This document shows positions 39,083 through 46,819 of a stretch of DNA of 64,000 nt, in pieces. The notes under the pieces were generated by a model that worked only from the letters and a program-made list of their open reading frames with translations, ran no database searches and was not told where the DNA came from. Made by a program: the position numbers and the translations under genes. Source of the DNA: Pelomonas nitida (lineage in GTDB: Bacteria > Pseudomonadota > Gammaproteobacteria > Burkholderiales > Burkholderiaceae_C). Within the stretch, counting starts at the first letter, position 1, and every line of letters starts with the position of its first letter. The DNA is taken from positions 186,001 through 250,000 of the forward strand of contig NZ_JBIGIA010000007.1 of assembly GCF_043555975.1 (NCBI RefSeq), given 5' to 3'.

Positions 39083-40306
39083 TCACCCCTTCACGCAAAC
39101 CACCTGTTTGAGCGTATACACCACCTCCACCAGGTCGGCCTGCGCGGCCATCACCGCGTCGATGTCCTTGTAGGCCATCGGGATCTCGTCGATGACGTCT
39201 TCGTCCTTGCGGCACTCCACGCCCTCGGTTGCCTTGACCTGGTCGGCCACGGTGAACTTCTTCTTGGCTTGCGTGCGGCTCATCACGCGGCCGGCGCCGT
39301 GGCTGCAGCTGTCGAAGCTCTCCGGGTTGCCCAGGCCGCGCACGATGAAGCTGCGTGCACCCATGCTGCCCGGGATGATGCCCAGCTGGCCGCGCTTGGC
39401 GCTCACCGCGCCCTTGCGGGTGACGAACACGTCTTCACCGAAGTGCGTTTCCTTCTGCACGTAGTTGTGGTGGCAGTTCACCGCTTCCACATGCGCCTCG
39501 AAAGGCTTGGTGATGACGGTGCGCACGGTGGCGATGAGGTTGGCCATCATCACCTCGCGGTTCTTGGCCGCGAAGCGCTGGGCCCAGCTCACGCCGCGCA
39601 CGTAGTCGCCGAAGTACTGCGCGCCTTCCTCGAAGTACGCGAGGTCCTTGTCGGGCAGGTTGCGCTGGTGCTGCTCGGCGTCTTTCTTGGCCAGCTCGAT
39701 GAAGTGGGTGCCGATGGCATTGCCCACGCCGCGCGAGCCCGAGTGCAGCATGAACCAGACGGCACCCGCCTCGTCCAGGCACACCTCGATGAAGTGGTTA
39801 CCTGTGCCGAGCGTTCCCAGGTGCTTGCGGTTGTTGGTGTTCTTCAAGCGCGGGTGAAGCTCGCACAGCGCGTCGAATTCATCCACGAGGCCAGCCCAGG
39901 CCTGGTCGACCAGGTCGGGCGGGTTTTCCCACGCGCCGACGTCGCGGCCGCGATGCTTGGGCGAAGACCCGTGCGGCACCGCGCGCTCGATGGCCGAACG
40001 CAGCGGGCCGAGGTTGTCGGGCAGGTCGGCCGCGGTCAGCGTGGTCTTGCAAGCCATCATGCCGCAGCCGATGTCCACACCCACGGCAGCCGGGATGATG
40101 GCCTTCAGCGTCGGGATCACCGAGCCCACGGTGGCGCCGATGCCCACGTGCACGTCGGGCATGGCCGCCACGTGCTTGAACACGACGGGCAGCTTGGCCG
40201 CGTTGGCCAATTGCTCCAGCGCCATGGGCTCCACGGGCACGCCGCGCGTCCAGGCCTTGATGGGCACGCCGCCAATGGGCTGGGAGAGGTTGTAGTTCTT
40301 GTCCAT
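39083..40306 (-). CDS. rtcB: RNA ligase RtcB
   Basis: RtcB joins RNA 2',3'-cyclic phosphate or 3'-phosphate ends to 5'-OH ends using GTP and Mn2+. The 407-residue protein has the metal/active-site motifs GVDIGCGMMACKTTL, GTGNHFIEVCLDE, HSGSRGVGN and NCHHNYV, and ends with the guanylate-accepting HGAGRVMSRTQAKK region. All are intact. The start ATG at 40306-40304 (MDKNYNLSQPIGG) follows GAGAAG. A longer frame upstream merely translates a tRNA-like RNA (giving the false peptide GAVAQQVEH) and is rejected. It lies directly after four Y-RNA-like elements in the same operon. Confidence 0.97.
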   Translation of the reverse strand: MDKNYNLSQPIGGVPIKAWTRGVPVEPMALEQLANAAKLPVVFKHVAAMPDVHVGIGATVGSVIPTLKAIIPAAVGVDIGCGMMACKTTLTAADLPDNLGPLRSAIERAVPHGSSPKHRGRDVGAWENPPDLVDQAWAGLVDEFDALCELHPRLKNTNNRKHLGTLGTGNHFIEVCLDEAGAVWFMLHSGSRGVGNAIGTHFIELAKKDAEQHQRNLPDKDLAYFEEGAQYFGDYVRGVSWAQRFAAKNREVMMANLIATVRTVITKPFEAHVEAVNCHHNYVQKETHFGEDVFVTRKGAVSAKRGQLGIIPGSMGARSFIVRGLGNPESFDSCSHGAGRVMSRTQAKKKFTVADQVKATEGVECRKDEDVIDEIPMAYKDIDAVMAAQADLVEVVYTLKQVVCVKG

Positions 40307-40350
40307 GTTCTTCTCGTTCAGATTCAAAGGTGACGTGCGGGACGACGAGG

Positions 40351-40465
40351 GTGGCGAAACGTTTGCGTGCTCTACCTGCTGAGCTACGGCCCCCAAAGGA
40401 GACCGACGGGATTCGAACCCGCGACCACGAGATTAAGAGTCTGTAGTTCCACCGGCATTCGCCAC
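40351..40465 (-). ncRNA. Y-RNA-like element 4, permuted tRNA mimic with UUU-closed acceptor
   Basis: The closing stem is GUGGCGAA (40465-40458) with UUCGCCAC (40358-40351). Inside come GAAUGCC, then CUCUUAA (40439-40433) like a lysine anticodon loop. Next is a perfect T-arm: stem 40422-40418/40410-40406 around loop UUCGAAU. An 8-bp stem CGGUCUCC/GGGGGCCG (40405-40398/40394-40387) closed by UUU follows. A D-arm (GCUC/GAGC around AGCAGGUA, 40384-40369) comes last. The order T-arm, closed acceptor, D-arm is a tRNA circularly permuted through the anticodon, with the Ro60 stem in its place. It cannot be aminoacylated normally because there is no CCA end. Confidence 0.85.
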
Positions 40466-40484
40466 GCGACGCCGAAACAAAAGG

Positions 40485-40581
40485 GTGCGACAAGAGAAGC
40501 AAGACTTGCTATGGCCCCGGTTGCCCGAGGCTGGGGATTCGAACCCCACAGCTCACCGTGTAGTCCTGCCGGCATTCGCAC
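40485..40581 (-). ncRNA. Y-RNA-like element 3, permuted tRNA mimic with GCAA-closed acceptor
   Basis: The closing stem is GUGCGA (40581-40576) with UCGCAC (40490-40485). The conserved GAAUGCCGGCAGGACUACA follows. A perfect T-arm (UGGGG/CCCCA around UUCGAAU, 40548-40532) runs straight into a 7-bp acceptor-like stem, GCCUCGG (40531-40525) with CCGGGGC (40520-40514), capped by a GCAA tetraloop. A short hairpin AGCAA/UUGCU takes the D-arm place. CCCUUUUGUUU follows the 3' side of the closing stem. The architecture is that of element 4 with a degraded D-arm. Confidence 0.8.
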
Positions 40582-40597
40582 TTCAAACAGAGGCCCC

Positions 40598-40665
40598 CGC
40601 GTGGCGACCAACGGTTGATGAGACGGTCATGTTGGAAATGGAGTCCCATCGGCATTCGCCACGCG
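40598..40665 (-). ncRNA. Y-RNA-like element 2, short form without T-arm
   Basis: A perfect 10-bp stem, CGCGUGGCGA (40665-40656) with UCGCCACGCG (40607-40598), encloses about 48 bases. The 5' side continues AAUGCCGAUGGGACUCCA, the conserved motif of all four elements. Inside is a small hairpin AUGG/CCAU. No T-arm or acceptor-like stem is present, so it would be a bare Ro60-binding Y RNA. Confidence 0.75.
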
Positions 40666-40685
40666 ACGACGCGAGTCAAAAAGGT

Positions 40686-40804
40686 GGGGCACCTCGAGCG
40701 ACCAGGAACGCAAGACGCGGTCTACGGGTTCTCCGTTGCGGGCTTGCCGGCCCGCGGCGACCTGAGTGCGCTGTAGTCCTGCGGGCATTCGCCCGAGGCA
40801 CCCC
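40686..40804 (-). ncRNA. Y-RNA-like element 1, long stem without T-arm
   Basis: The 5' end GGGGUGCCUCGGGCGA (40804-40789) pairs over all 16 positions, three of them G-U, with UCGCUCGAGGUGCCCC (40701-40686). AAUGCCCGCAGGACUACAGC follows the stem. The middle holds a hairpin GCGGGC/GCCCGC but no T-arm. Five T residues occur just beyond the 3' end (40682-40678). It starts only 15 bases after the Ro60 stop, so it is probably processed from the operon transcript. Confidence 0.78.
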
Positions 40805-40819
40805 TTCAAACTTACTTCT

Positions 40820-42394
40820 TCACTGCGGGGCAAGCGTGATCTTGTCGATCTCGTTCACCCAGTGTTCGGCGCTCGTCTGCCCTGCGGCAAAGCGCGCCAT
40901 CGTCGTGAACACCGCGTCCGAGAAGCCACCGACGTTCATCACGTCGGCGCGATCCGGCGCCTGCGTCGTGGTGTTCGGCTGCAGGTCCAGGCAGATCAGC
41001 TTGGCGTGCGGGTTGCGCTGTTTCAGCCGGTCCCACTCGATCAGCGTCTGCGTGGCACCGCGCCGCGTGTTGATCCACGACTCGTTGTCCGATACGAACA
41101 CCACCACGTCCACCTCCGCCTTCTCGCGGTTCAGCATCGCCAGGGGCGCGCTGCAGTTCGTCGCACCGCCGCCGATGGCCGCGAGCGCCTGGGCTTGCGT
41201 TAGCACCGAGTCCCGCGGGTTCAGCTTCACGGCCACCACGTCTCGCTCGAACGGCAGCACTCGCGCGCCGCGGTTCTTGGCGCAGATCGCCGCGGCGACC
41301 AGGGCCGCCACGTCGATGCAGCGCACCGTCGAGGTTGCCGACCCACGCTGCCCCGTCACCGGCGACGACATGGAGCCGGACACGTCCGGGCACACCACCA
41401 CGCGGCCGTCGAACGCCGGCACGTTGGCCAGCGCCACGTCGAGCGCGTCCTGCAGCGACTCACGCACCTCGGCCGGCACGTCTGCTCCCGCCGCCTTGTA
41501 GGCGGACAGCAGCTGGAACGGCAGCACGCGGGCACGGCGAACCGCCTCCGGGTCACGCAGCTTGTTGGCCACGACATGCGGCATGGGCTTCAGGCCGAAC
41601 ACGCCTTGGCGGGCAAAGGTGTTCAGGTTCTGACGCACCATCTGCCAGGAGCCGTCGCGGGCGATCTGGGCCCAGTGTTCGGTCGTCAGCGGCAGTGCGG
41701 TCAGCAGCTGGAAGGGCACGGCCGGCACCTCGTGCGGCGACTGGCCTTCGGCCAACGCACGCTTGAAGCGCTCGAACGACAAGGTCAGCGGCGGCAGCGC
41801 GGCGTCGTCGTACGGACGGCCGATCAACCACGCGAACCACGCCGCACGCCAGGCCTCGGTGGGCTTGGGGTGCACCATCTTCACCACGTCCGCCAGCGAC
41901 GGCGTGGTGCCGACGGCGGCGTTCAACAGTTGCTGCTCAGACGCCTGCAGCAGCCATTGCTGCACCAGCTTCTTGGGCCGCGTGCCCAGCGACTTGCGAC
42001 CCAGCTGGCCGCTGCGCAGCATCTGCACAAAGCCACGCAGCGTCTTGCCGTTGTCCACCACGCGGCCGAACACCTGGGCCAGCAGGCCCACATCACGCAC
42101 GGCCAGCACGGCGGCCAGCAACACCGGCATGTCCTTCATGTGCGCGGCCTGGCGGGCGTAGATGGCCGTCTTGGCAACGAAGGCGGGCTCGACCTGCTGG
42201 GCCAGCGCCAGCACCGTATCCAGCTGCGATTCGGCGTCGGCGTAGAAGGTCTGGCTCAGGCAGCCGGTGGCGGCCAATTGCGCCAGCTGGTGGCGCGGGC
42301 TCAGGGCATAGGCCGGGGCGCCAGCAGCGTTGGTGGCCGTGGCGGCGGGCAGCAGCGCGCCCTTGAGCGTTTGGAAGAGTTGGGTGTTGACCAT
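40820..42394 (-). CDS. rsr: Ro60-type TROVE domain protein (Rsr)
   Basis: Bacterial Ro60 is a ring-shaped RNA-binding protein that holds Y RNAs and misfolded RNA and can guide exoribonucleases. The 524-residue protein has an N-terminal helical TROVE ring domain (about residues 15-325) and a C-terminal von Willebrand A-like domain with an intact MIDAS motif DVSGSMS near residue 335. The start is set by the promoter: the -24/-12 element at 42436-42452 predicts a transcript from about 42425, which places the GAGAGG upstream of the ATG at 42415 outside the RNA. The ATG at 42394 (MVNTQLFQTLKGAL) is therefore preferred. It is the first gene of the operon. Confidence 0.93.
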   Translation of the reverse strand: MVNTQLFQTLKGALLPAATATNAAGAPAYALSPRHQLAQLAATGCLSQTFYADAESQLDTVLALAQQVEPAFVAKTAIYARQAAHMKDMPVLLAAVLAVRDVGLLAQVFGRVVDNGKTLRGFVQMLRSGQLGRKSLGTRPKKLVQQWLLQASEQQLLNAAVGTTPSLADVVKMVHPKPTEAWRAAWFAWLIGRPYDDAALPPLTLSFERFKRALAEGQSPHEVPAVPFQLLTALPLTTEHWAQIARDGSWQMVRQNLNTFARQGVFGLKPMPHVVANKLRDPEAVRRARVLPFQLLSAYKAAGADVPAEVRESLQDALDVALANVPAFDGRVVVCPDVSGSMSSPVTGQRGSATSTVRCIDVAALVAAAICAKNRGARVLPFERDVVAVKLNPRDSVLTQAQALAAIGGGATNCSAPLAMLNREKAEVDVVVFVSDNESWINTRRGATQTLIEWDRLKQRNPHAKLICLDLQPNTTTQAPDRADVMNVGGFSDAVFTTMARFAAGQTSAEHWVNEIDKITLAPQ

Positions 42395-42435
42395 GTGTTC
42401 TTGTCTCGCTTGCATTCAACTTGTGCCTCTCTTTT

Positions 42436-42452
42436 TGCAAGCGGTGTGCCAA
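42436..42452 (-). promoter_or_regulatory. Sigma-54 promoter of the rsr-Y RNA-rtcBA operon
   Basis: The minus strand reads TTGGCACACCGCTTGCA, a perfect match to TGGCACN5TTGCA with GG and GC at the correct 10-base distance. It points into rsr, and the divergent neighbour encodes the sigma-54 activator RtcR. Transcription should start near 42425. Confidence 0.92.
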
Positions 42453-42485
42453 CTTGGTCAGGCGGCCTCCAGAAATTTAGCAAAC

Positions 42486-42513
42486 CGTTGATTCAAAAGG
42501 GATTTGTTCAACG
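42486..42513. promoter_or_regulatory. Dyad, candidate RtcR upstream activator site
   Basis: CGTTGA (42486-42491) and TCAACG (42508-42513) are perfect inverted repeats, with inner CAAA/TTTG pairs. The dyad lies about 35 bases upstream of the sigma-54 promoter and about 80 before rtcR. RtcR binding here is an inference; the position is close for an enhancer site but possible. Confidence 0.4.
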
Positions 42514-42595
42514 TCTCGACGCCGAACTGGTTGGCTTGAAATCGCCGCCGTGCGCACAAAACTAGAATTCAAGCTAGCCAACTAGATTGATAGCA

Positions 42596-44194
42596 ATGCC
42601 CAAGCGCAAGGTCATGATCGGTTTCCTCGGCAGCCAGCTGGACAGCGGCCAGGGCGCGGGCCGGTGGGAGAAATGGCGGCCCACGGTGTCGATGGCGCAG
42701 CACGAAGACCTGCTGGTGGACCGCATCGAGCTGCTGCACGCGCCCGTCCACGTGGGCCTGGCCCAGCAGATCAGCCGCGACATCGCCGCCGTGTCGCCGC
42801 ACACCGAGGTGCGCCTCATCCCCAACCCCACGCGCGACCCCTGGGACTTCGGCGAGGTCTACGGCACGCTGTACGACTGGGCGCGCACCTACCCCTTCGA
42901 CCCCGACGCCGAGGACTACTGGGTGCACATCACCACGGGCACCCACGTCGGGCAGATCTGCCTGTTCCTGCTGGTGGAGTCGCGCTTCATCCCCGGCGTG
43001 CTGCTGCAGACCTCGCCGCCCCGGAAGCAGGTGCGTGGCGACGCCGGCAGCTACGCGCTCATCGACCTCGATCTGTCCCGCTACGACGACCTGGCGCGCC
43101 GCTTCGAGCAGGCGCAGGCCGACGCGCTCTCCTTCCTGAAGAGCGGCATCGCCACGCGCAACGCGGCCTTCAACGCACTGGTGGAGGAGATCGAGCGCGT
43201 GGCCGTGCGCTCGCGCGCACCGGTGCTGCTGACGGGGCCCACGGGTGCCGGCAAGTCGCACCTGGCGCGGCGCATGTACGAGCTGAAGAAGGCACGCCAC
43301 CAGGTCAGCGGCGAGTTCGTGGAGGTGAACTGCGCCACGCTGCGCGGCGACGGCGCGGCGTCCACGCTGTTCGGGCACAAGAAGGGCTCGTTCACCGGCG
43401 CCGCGGCCGACCGCGCCGGCCTGCTGCGCGCGGCGGACGGCGGCGTGCTGTTCCTGGACGAGATCGGCGAGCTGGGGGCCGACGAGCAGGCCATGCTGCT
43501 GAAGGCGGTGGAGGAGAAGAAGTTCTTCCCCGTGGGCGCGGACCGCGAGGTGGCCAGTGACTTCCAGCTGGTGGCCGGCACCAACCGCGACCTGCGCCTG
43601 GAGGTGGCTGCCGGGCGCTTTCGCGAAGACTTGTTCGCCCGCATCAACCTGTGGGCCTACACGCTGCCCGGCCTGGCCGAGCGGCCCGAAGACCTGGCCC
43701 CCAACATCGACCACCTGCTGCAGCGCGCCGGCGCCGAACTGCAGCAGGCGGTGCGCTTCAACGCCGAAGCACGCGCCCGCTACCTGGCCTTCGCGCAGTC
43801 GCCCGAGGCGCACTGGAGCGGCAACTTCCGCGACCTGTCGGCCAGCGTCACGCGGCTGGCCACGCTGGCCGACAGCGGCCGCATCACGCTGCCGCTGGTG
43901 GAGGCCGAGATCCGCCGCCTGCTATGGATGTGGCAGCGCGACGAGCCGCCCGCCGCCGCCACGGTGGACATGGCCGCGCTGATCGGCCCCGAGCGCTGGG
44001 ACGCACTGGACCTGTTCGACCAGCTGCAGCTGCAGGCCGTGGCCGCCGTGTGCCGGCAAAGCACCAGCCTGTCGGACGCCGGCCGCCGGCTGTTCCACCG
44101 CTCGCGCGACAAGCGCCAGGTCGTCAACGACGCAGACCGGCTGCGCAAATACCTGCTCAAGCACGGCCTCGCCTGGGAGACCCTGCGCGGCTGA
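42596..44194 (+). CDS. rtcR: Sigma-54-dependent activator RtcR
   Basis: RtcR activates the rtc operon when its N-terminal CARF-like domain senses an RNA signal. The 532-residue protein starts MPKRKVMIGFLGSQLDSGQG, like other RtcR proteins. Residues 1 to about 180 form the sensor domain. The AAA+ domain follows, with Walker A TGPTGAGKSHLARRM, a sigma-54 contact loop GSFTGA (Ser in place of the usual Ala), and Walker B GGVLFLDEIGELG. The C-terminus carries a helix-turn-helix (STSLSDAGRRLFHRSRDKRQ). It is divergent from the operon it controls. The ATG at 42596 was chosen over an upstream TTG because it matches the family start; no strong ribosome-binding site is seen. Confidence 0.95.
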   Translation: MPKRKVMIGFLGSQLDSGQGAGRWEKWRPTVSMAQHEDLLVDRIELLHAPVHVGLAQQISRDIAAVSPHTEVRLIPNPTRDPWDFGEVYGTLYDWARTYPFDPDAEDYWVHITTGTHVGQICLFLLVESRFIPGVLLQTSPPRKQVRGDAGSYALIDLDLSRYDDLARRFEQAQADALSFLKSGIATRNAAFNALVEEIERVAVRSRAPVLLTGPTGAGKSHLARRMYELKKARHQVSGEFVEVNCATLRGDGAASTLFGHKKGSFTGAAADRAGLLRAADGGVLFLDEIGELGADEQAMLLKAVEEKKFFPVGADREVASDFQLVAGTNRDLRLEVAAGRFREDLFARINLWAYTLPGLAERPEDLAPNIDHLLQRAGAELQQAVRFNAEARARYLAFAQSPEAHWSGNFRDLSASVTRLATLADSGRITLPLVEAEIRRLLWMWQRDEPPAAATVDMAALIGPERWDALDLFDQLQLQAVAAVCRQSTSLSDAGRRLFHRSRDKRQVVNDADRLRKYLLKHGLAWETLRG

Positions 44195-44204
44195 TGCGGC
44201 GGGC

Positions 44205-44648
44205 TCAGCCCTTCACCACCGCCCCCGTGCTGTCCAGCACCCGCAGCGTGACGGGAATGGCCGGCGCCACGCTCTGCGTCACGGTGCAGAAGTCCTCGAA
44301 GGTGTCCAGCACGCGCTGCAGGTGCGCCAGCTCGGCAGCGGGCTTGCCCAGGTGCAGGTCCACCGCCAGGCCTTGCACGCGATTGCGATTGCGCTCGTTG
44401 CGGCCGACGCTGGCCTTCACCTCGGTGCGCAACGGCGACGGGTCATCCTTGTACTTCTGGCACGCAAACCAGATCGATGCCGACAGGCAATGCCCGACGG
44501 CCGAGGCCAGCAGTTCCACCGGGTCGGGCCCCTGCCCCGTGCCCGCCGGCGGCGGCTCATCGGCCAGCAGCACCGGCAGGTCGGGCGCATAGCGGTGTTC
44601 GAACAGATAGCCCTGGCGCTGGGCCAGGGAGACGCTGGGGTTGTCCAT
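44205..44648 (-). CDS. OsmC family protein
   Basis: OsmC-like proteins reduce organic hydroperoxides with a Cys pair. The 147-residue product starts MDNPSVSLAQRQGYLFEHRY and has PVELLASAVGHCLSASIWFA with the first Cys, and FEDFCTVTQSVAPAIPV with the second. The fold order is typical of the YhfA/OsmC group. It converges with rtcR (10 bases between the stops). A degraded copy of its first 120 bases is found at 48283-48399. Confidence 0.85.
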   Translation of the reverse strand: MDNPSVSLAQRQGYLFEHRYAPDLPVLLADEPPPAGTGQGPDPVELLASAVGHCLSASIWFACQKYKDDPSPLRTEVKASVGRNERNRNRVQGLAVDLHLGKPAAELAHLQRVLDTFEDFCTVTQSVAPAIPVTLRVLDSTGAVVKG

Positions 44649-44882
44649 GGGGGCCTCGGAAGAAGAAGGTCTCGACCTATCGGCCACTGTAAGCCCCATC
44701 CCAGCGCCACCTGGCGGCGCCGAGGCCAAGGGCGTTCGATCGCCTCACCACCCGGTTCGGGGGTTGTTACGTGCCACACCAGCTTCTTGCAACAGAAGCC
44801 ACAAAGCCGCACACATTGCTAGGGATTTACTCCCTCGTTCACAAACATCATGGCGCCTTGAGCCAGCACTTCAAAAGACGCC

Positions 44883-46796
44883 ATGACAACAACGATTGAA
44901 CCGACTCAGCGCCCACCAGTGACTGCGCACGCCGACGCCGGGACGGCCCCCCTGCCACCGGCATCGAGCCCGGAAGGCCACCGGGCCGGCGCCCCGGTCC
45001 GGCTGCCCTTGGTGTCGTTGATGGCCAGCGCATCGTTGGCCGCCTGCGGCGGAGGGAAAGGAGCTGGCTCATCCGACGCCTCCAACTCGTCGTCCGGTTC
45101 CTCGGGTTCATCCGGCTCATCCGGCTCATCCGGTTCCTCCAGCGCATCCGCTTCATACAGCTACAAAAAGGCGGCCACGGATCAGGAGGCCGCACGCTTC
45201 CTTTTGCAAGCGCAGTGCTTTGCGACCACAGAGGACATTGCGGCCGTGCGGGCCGGCAGCTACGAAGACTGGCTCAACGGCCAATTCACCCGCTCGGTGG
45301 GAACCAAGCGTTGGGACTGGCTCAATGAGCATGGCTATGCCAGCCCATCCAACACCACGAACTACTGGCAGCGCAGCTATCAAGCCGACTGGATGATGTG
45401 GGCGGAGCTGATGACCTGCACAGACACGCTGCGCAAGCGCATCGCCCTGGTGCTGTCTGAAATTTTTGTGGTGTCCGTCACCGATCTTGACTTCAACTGG
45501 CGCAGCCACGCGATCGCGCACTACTGGGACCAATTGGTGGCCAATGCATTTGGCAACTTCAGGCAGTTGATGAAGGACATCACCCTGAATCCCGCCATGG
45601 GCTATTACCTGAACACACGCGGCAACCAGAAGGAAGACGCCGCCACAGGTCGATTGCCTGACGAGAATTTCGCGCGCGAAATCATGCAATTGATGACCAT
45701 TGGCCTGGTCGAACTGAATCTCGACGGCACTGTCAAAACAGATGCCACTGGCAAGCCATTGGAAACATACACGCTGGACGACGTTTCCAACCTGGCCCGG
45801 GTGTTCACCGGCTACGACATCGACCAATCGCAAAACGCCGGCGGATTCATCATTCCGGAGAACGGCCAAAAGATCATCAGCACCTACTACACCAGGCTGC
45901 CCATGACGCTGAACGCGTCATTGCATTCCAGTCTGGCTGTCAAGTTCCTGGGGACGACGATCGCTGCGGGCACGCCTGGCGAGCAAGCGCTGGAGCAGGC
46001 ACTGGACACCCTCTTCAATCACGCCAATGTCGGCCCCTTCATCGGAAAGCAACTGATCCAGCGGCTGATCACCAGCAATCCCTCGCCCGCCTATGTGAGC
46101 CGCGTGGCAGCCCGGTTCAACGACAACGGTTCCGGCGTGCGCGGTGACATGAAGGCGGTGATCACCGCCGTTCTGATGGATGACGAGGCGCGCGGGCCCG
46201 CCGGCTTGTCAGACCCCACATTCGGCCGTTTGCGAGAACCCATGCTGCGGTTTCTGCAATGGGGCCGCACCTTTGGTGTGACGTCCGGCTATGGCACCTG
46301 GAAGATCGAAGACCTGACCGGGGACCTGGGGCAAAGCCCGCTTCGCTCCTCCTCCGTGTTCAATTTCTTCCGCCCCGGATATGTGCCGCCGTCGACGGCG
46401 ATAGCCAAAGCAAAGCAGGTGGCGCCCGAATTCCAGATGGTCAACGAAGTCTCCGTGGCCACTTACCTCAACTTCATGGGCCCCGTGATCCAAAAGGGCT
46501 ACTACGTGAACGGGCCAAATAACAGCGGCCCTTCCAGCAACGCCACCAACGGGTTTGACATCTTTCCGGACTACAGCGACGAATTGGCCATCGCCACTGA
46601 TGCCGACGCGTTGGTGGCGCGCATCAACCTGCTGATGTGCGCGGGCCAGCTCTCAACTGCCACGGTGAAGTTGATTTCAGACGCGCTCAAGGGGAAATTC
46701 GCCTCCGATACCAGCGACGGACCGGACAAGTGGAACCGCGTCGCAGCCGCAATCCTGTTGGTCATGGCGTCTGCCGACTACATCGTCCAGAAATAA
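44883..46796 (+). CDS. DUF1800 family secreted protein
   Basis: The 637-residue protein has a lipobox-like stretch, LMASASLAACGGG, about 45 residues from the annotated ATG, so the true start could be a later in-frame codon. A Ser-Gly linker made of repeated SSG (DNA repeats near 45088-45140) follows. The DUF1800 domain then begins ARFLLQAQCFATTEDIAAVR and contains NFAREIMQLMTIGLVEL. The function is unknown. It is paired with a DUF1501 gene 23 bases downstream, a very common bacterial pairing that points to a joint role in the periplasm or at the cell surface. Confidence 0.88.
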   Translation: MTTTIEPTQRPPVTAHADAGTAPLPPASSPEGHRAGAPVRLPLVSLMASASLAACGGGKGAGSSDASNSSSGSSGSSGSSGSSGSSSASASYSYKKAATDQEAARFLLQAQCFATTEDIAAVRAGSYEDWLNGQFTRSVGTKRWDWLNEHGYASPSNTTNYWQRSYQADWMMWAELMTCTDTLRKRIALVLSEIFVVSVTDLDFNWRSHAIAHYWDQLVANAFGNFRQLMKDITLNPAMGYYLNTRGNQKEDAATGRLPDENFAREIMQLMTIGLVELNLDGTVKTDATGKPLETYTLDDVSNLARVFTGYDIDQSQNAGGFIIPENGQKIISTYYTRLPMTLNASLHSSLAVKFLGTTIAAGTPGEQALEQALDTLFNHANVGPFIGKQLIQRLITSNPSPAYVSRVAARFNDNGSGVRGDMKAVITAVLMDDEARGPAGLSDPTFGRLREPMLRFLQWGRTFGVTSGYGTWKIEDLTGDLGQSPLRSSSVFNFFRPGYVPPSTAIAKAKQVAPEFQMVNEVSVATYLNFMGPVIQKGYYVNGPNNSGPSSNATNGFDIFPDYSDELAIATDADALVARINLLMCAGQLSTATVKLISDALKGKFASDTSDGPDKWNRVAAAILLVMASADYIVQK

Positions 46797-46819
46797 CTCG
46801 GCGCGAAGAGAGCAACACC

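Noticed and set aside
40307..40396. N-terminal extension of RtcB reading GAVAQQVEH
   Set aside because: That peptide is the well-known false translation of a tRNA D-arm. RtcB starts at 40306 with MDKNYN and a ribosome-binding site.
40369..40440. A tRNA-Lys-like gene (CUU anticodon loop plus T-arm, antisense of the plus strand)
   Set aside because: The D-arm and the 5' acceptor strand come after the T-arm, and the acceptor strands are joined by UUU. A working tRNA cannot have this order; it is part of Y-RNA-like element 4.
42394..42415. Ro60 start at the ATG at 42415
   Set aside because: Its ribosome-binding site would lie upstream of the predicted sigma-54 transcript start; the ATG at 42394 is preferred.
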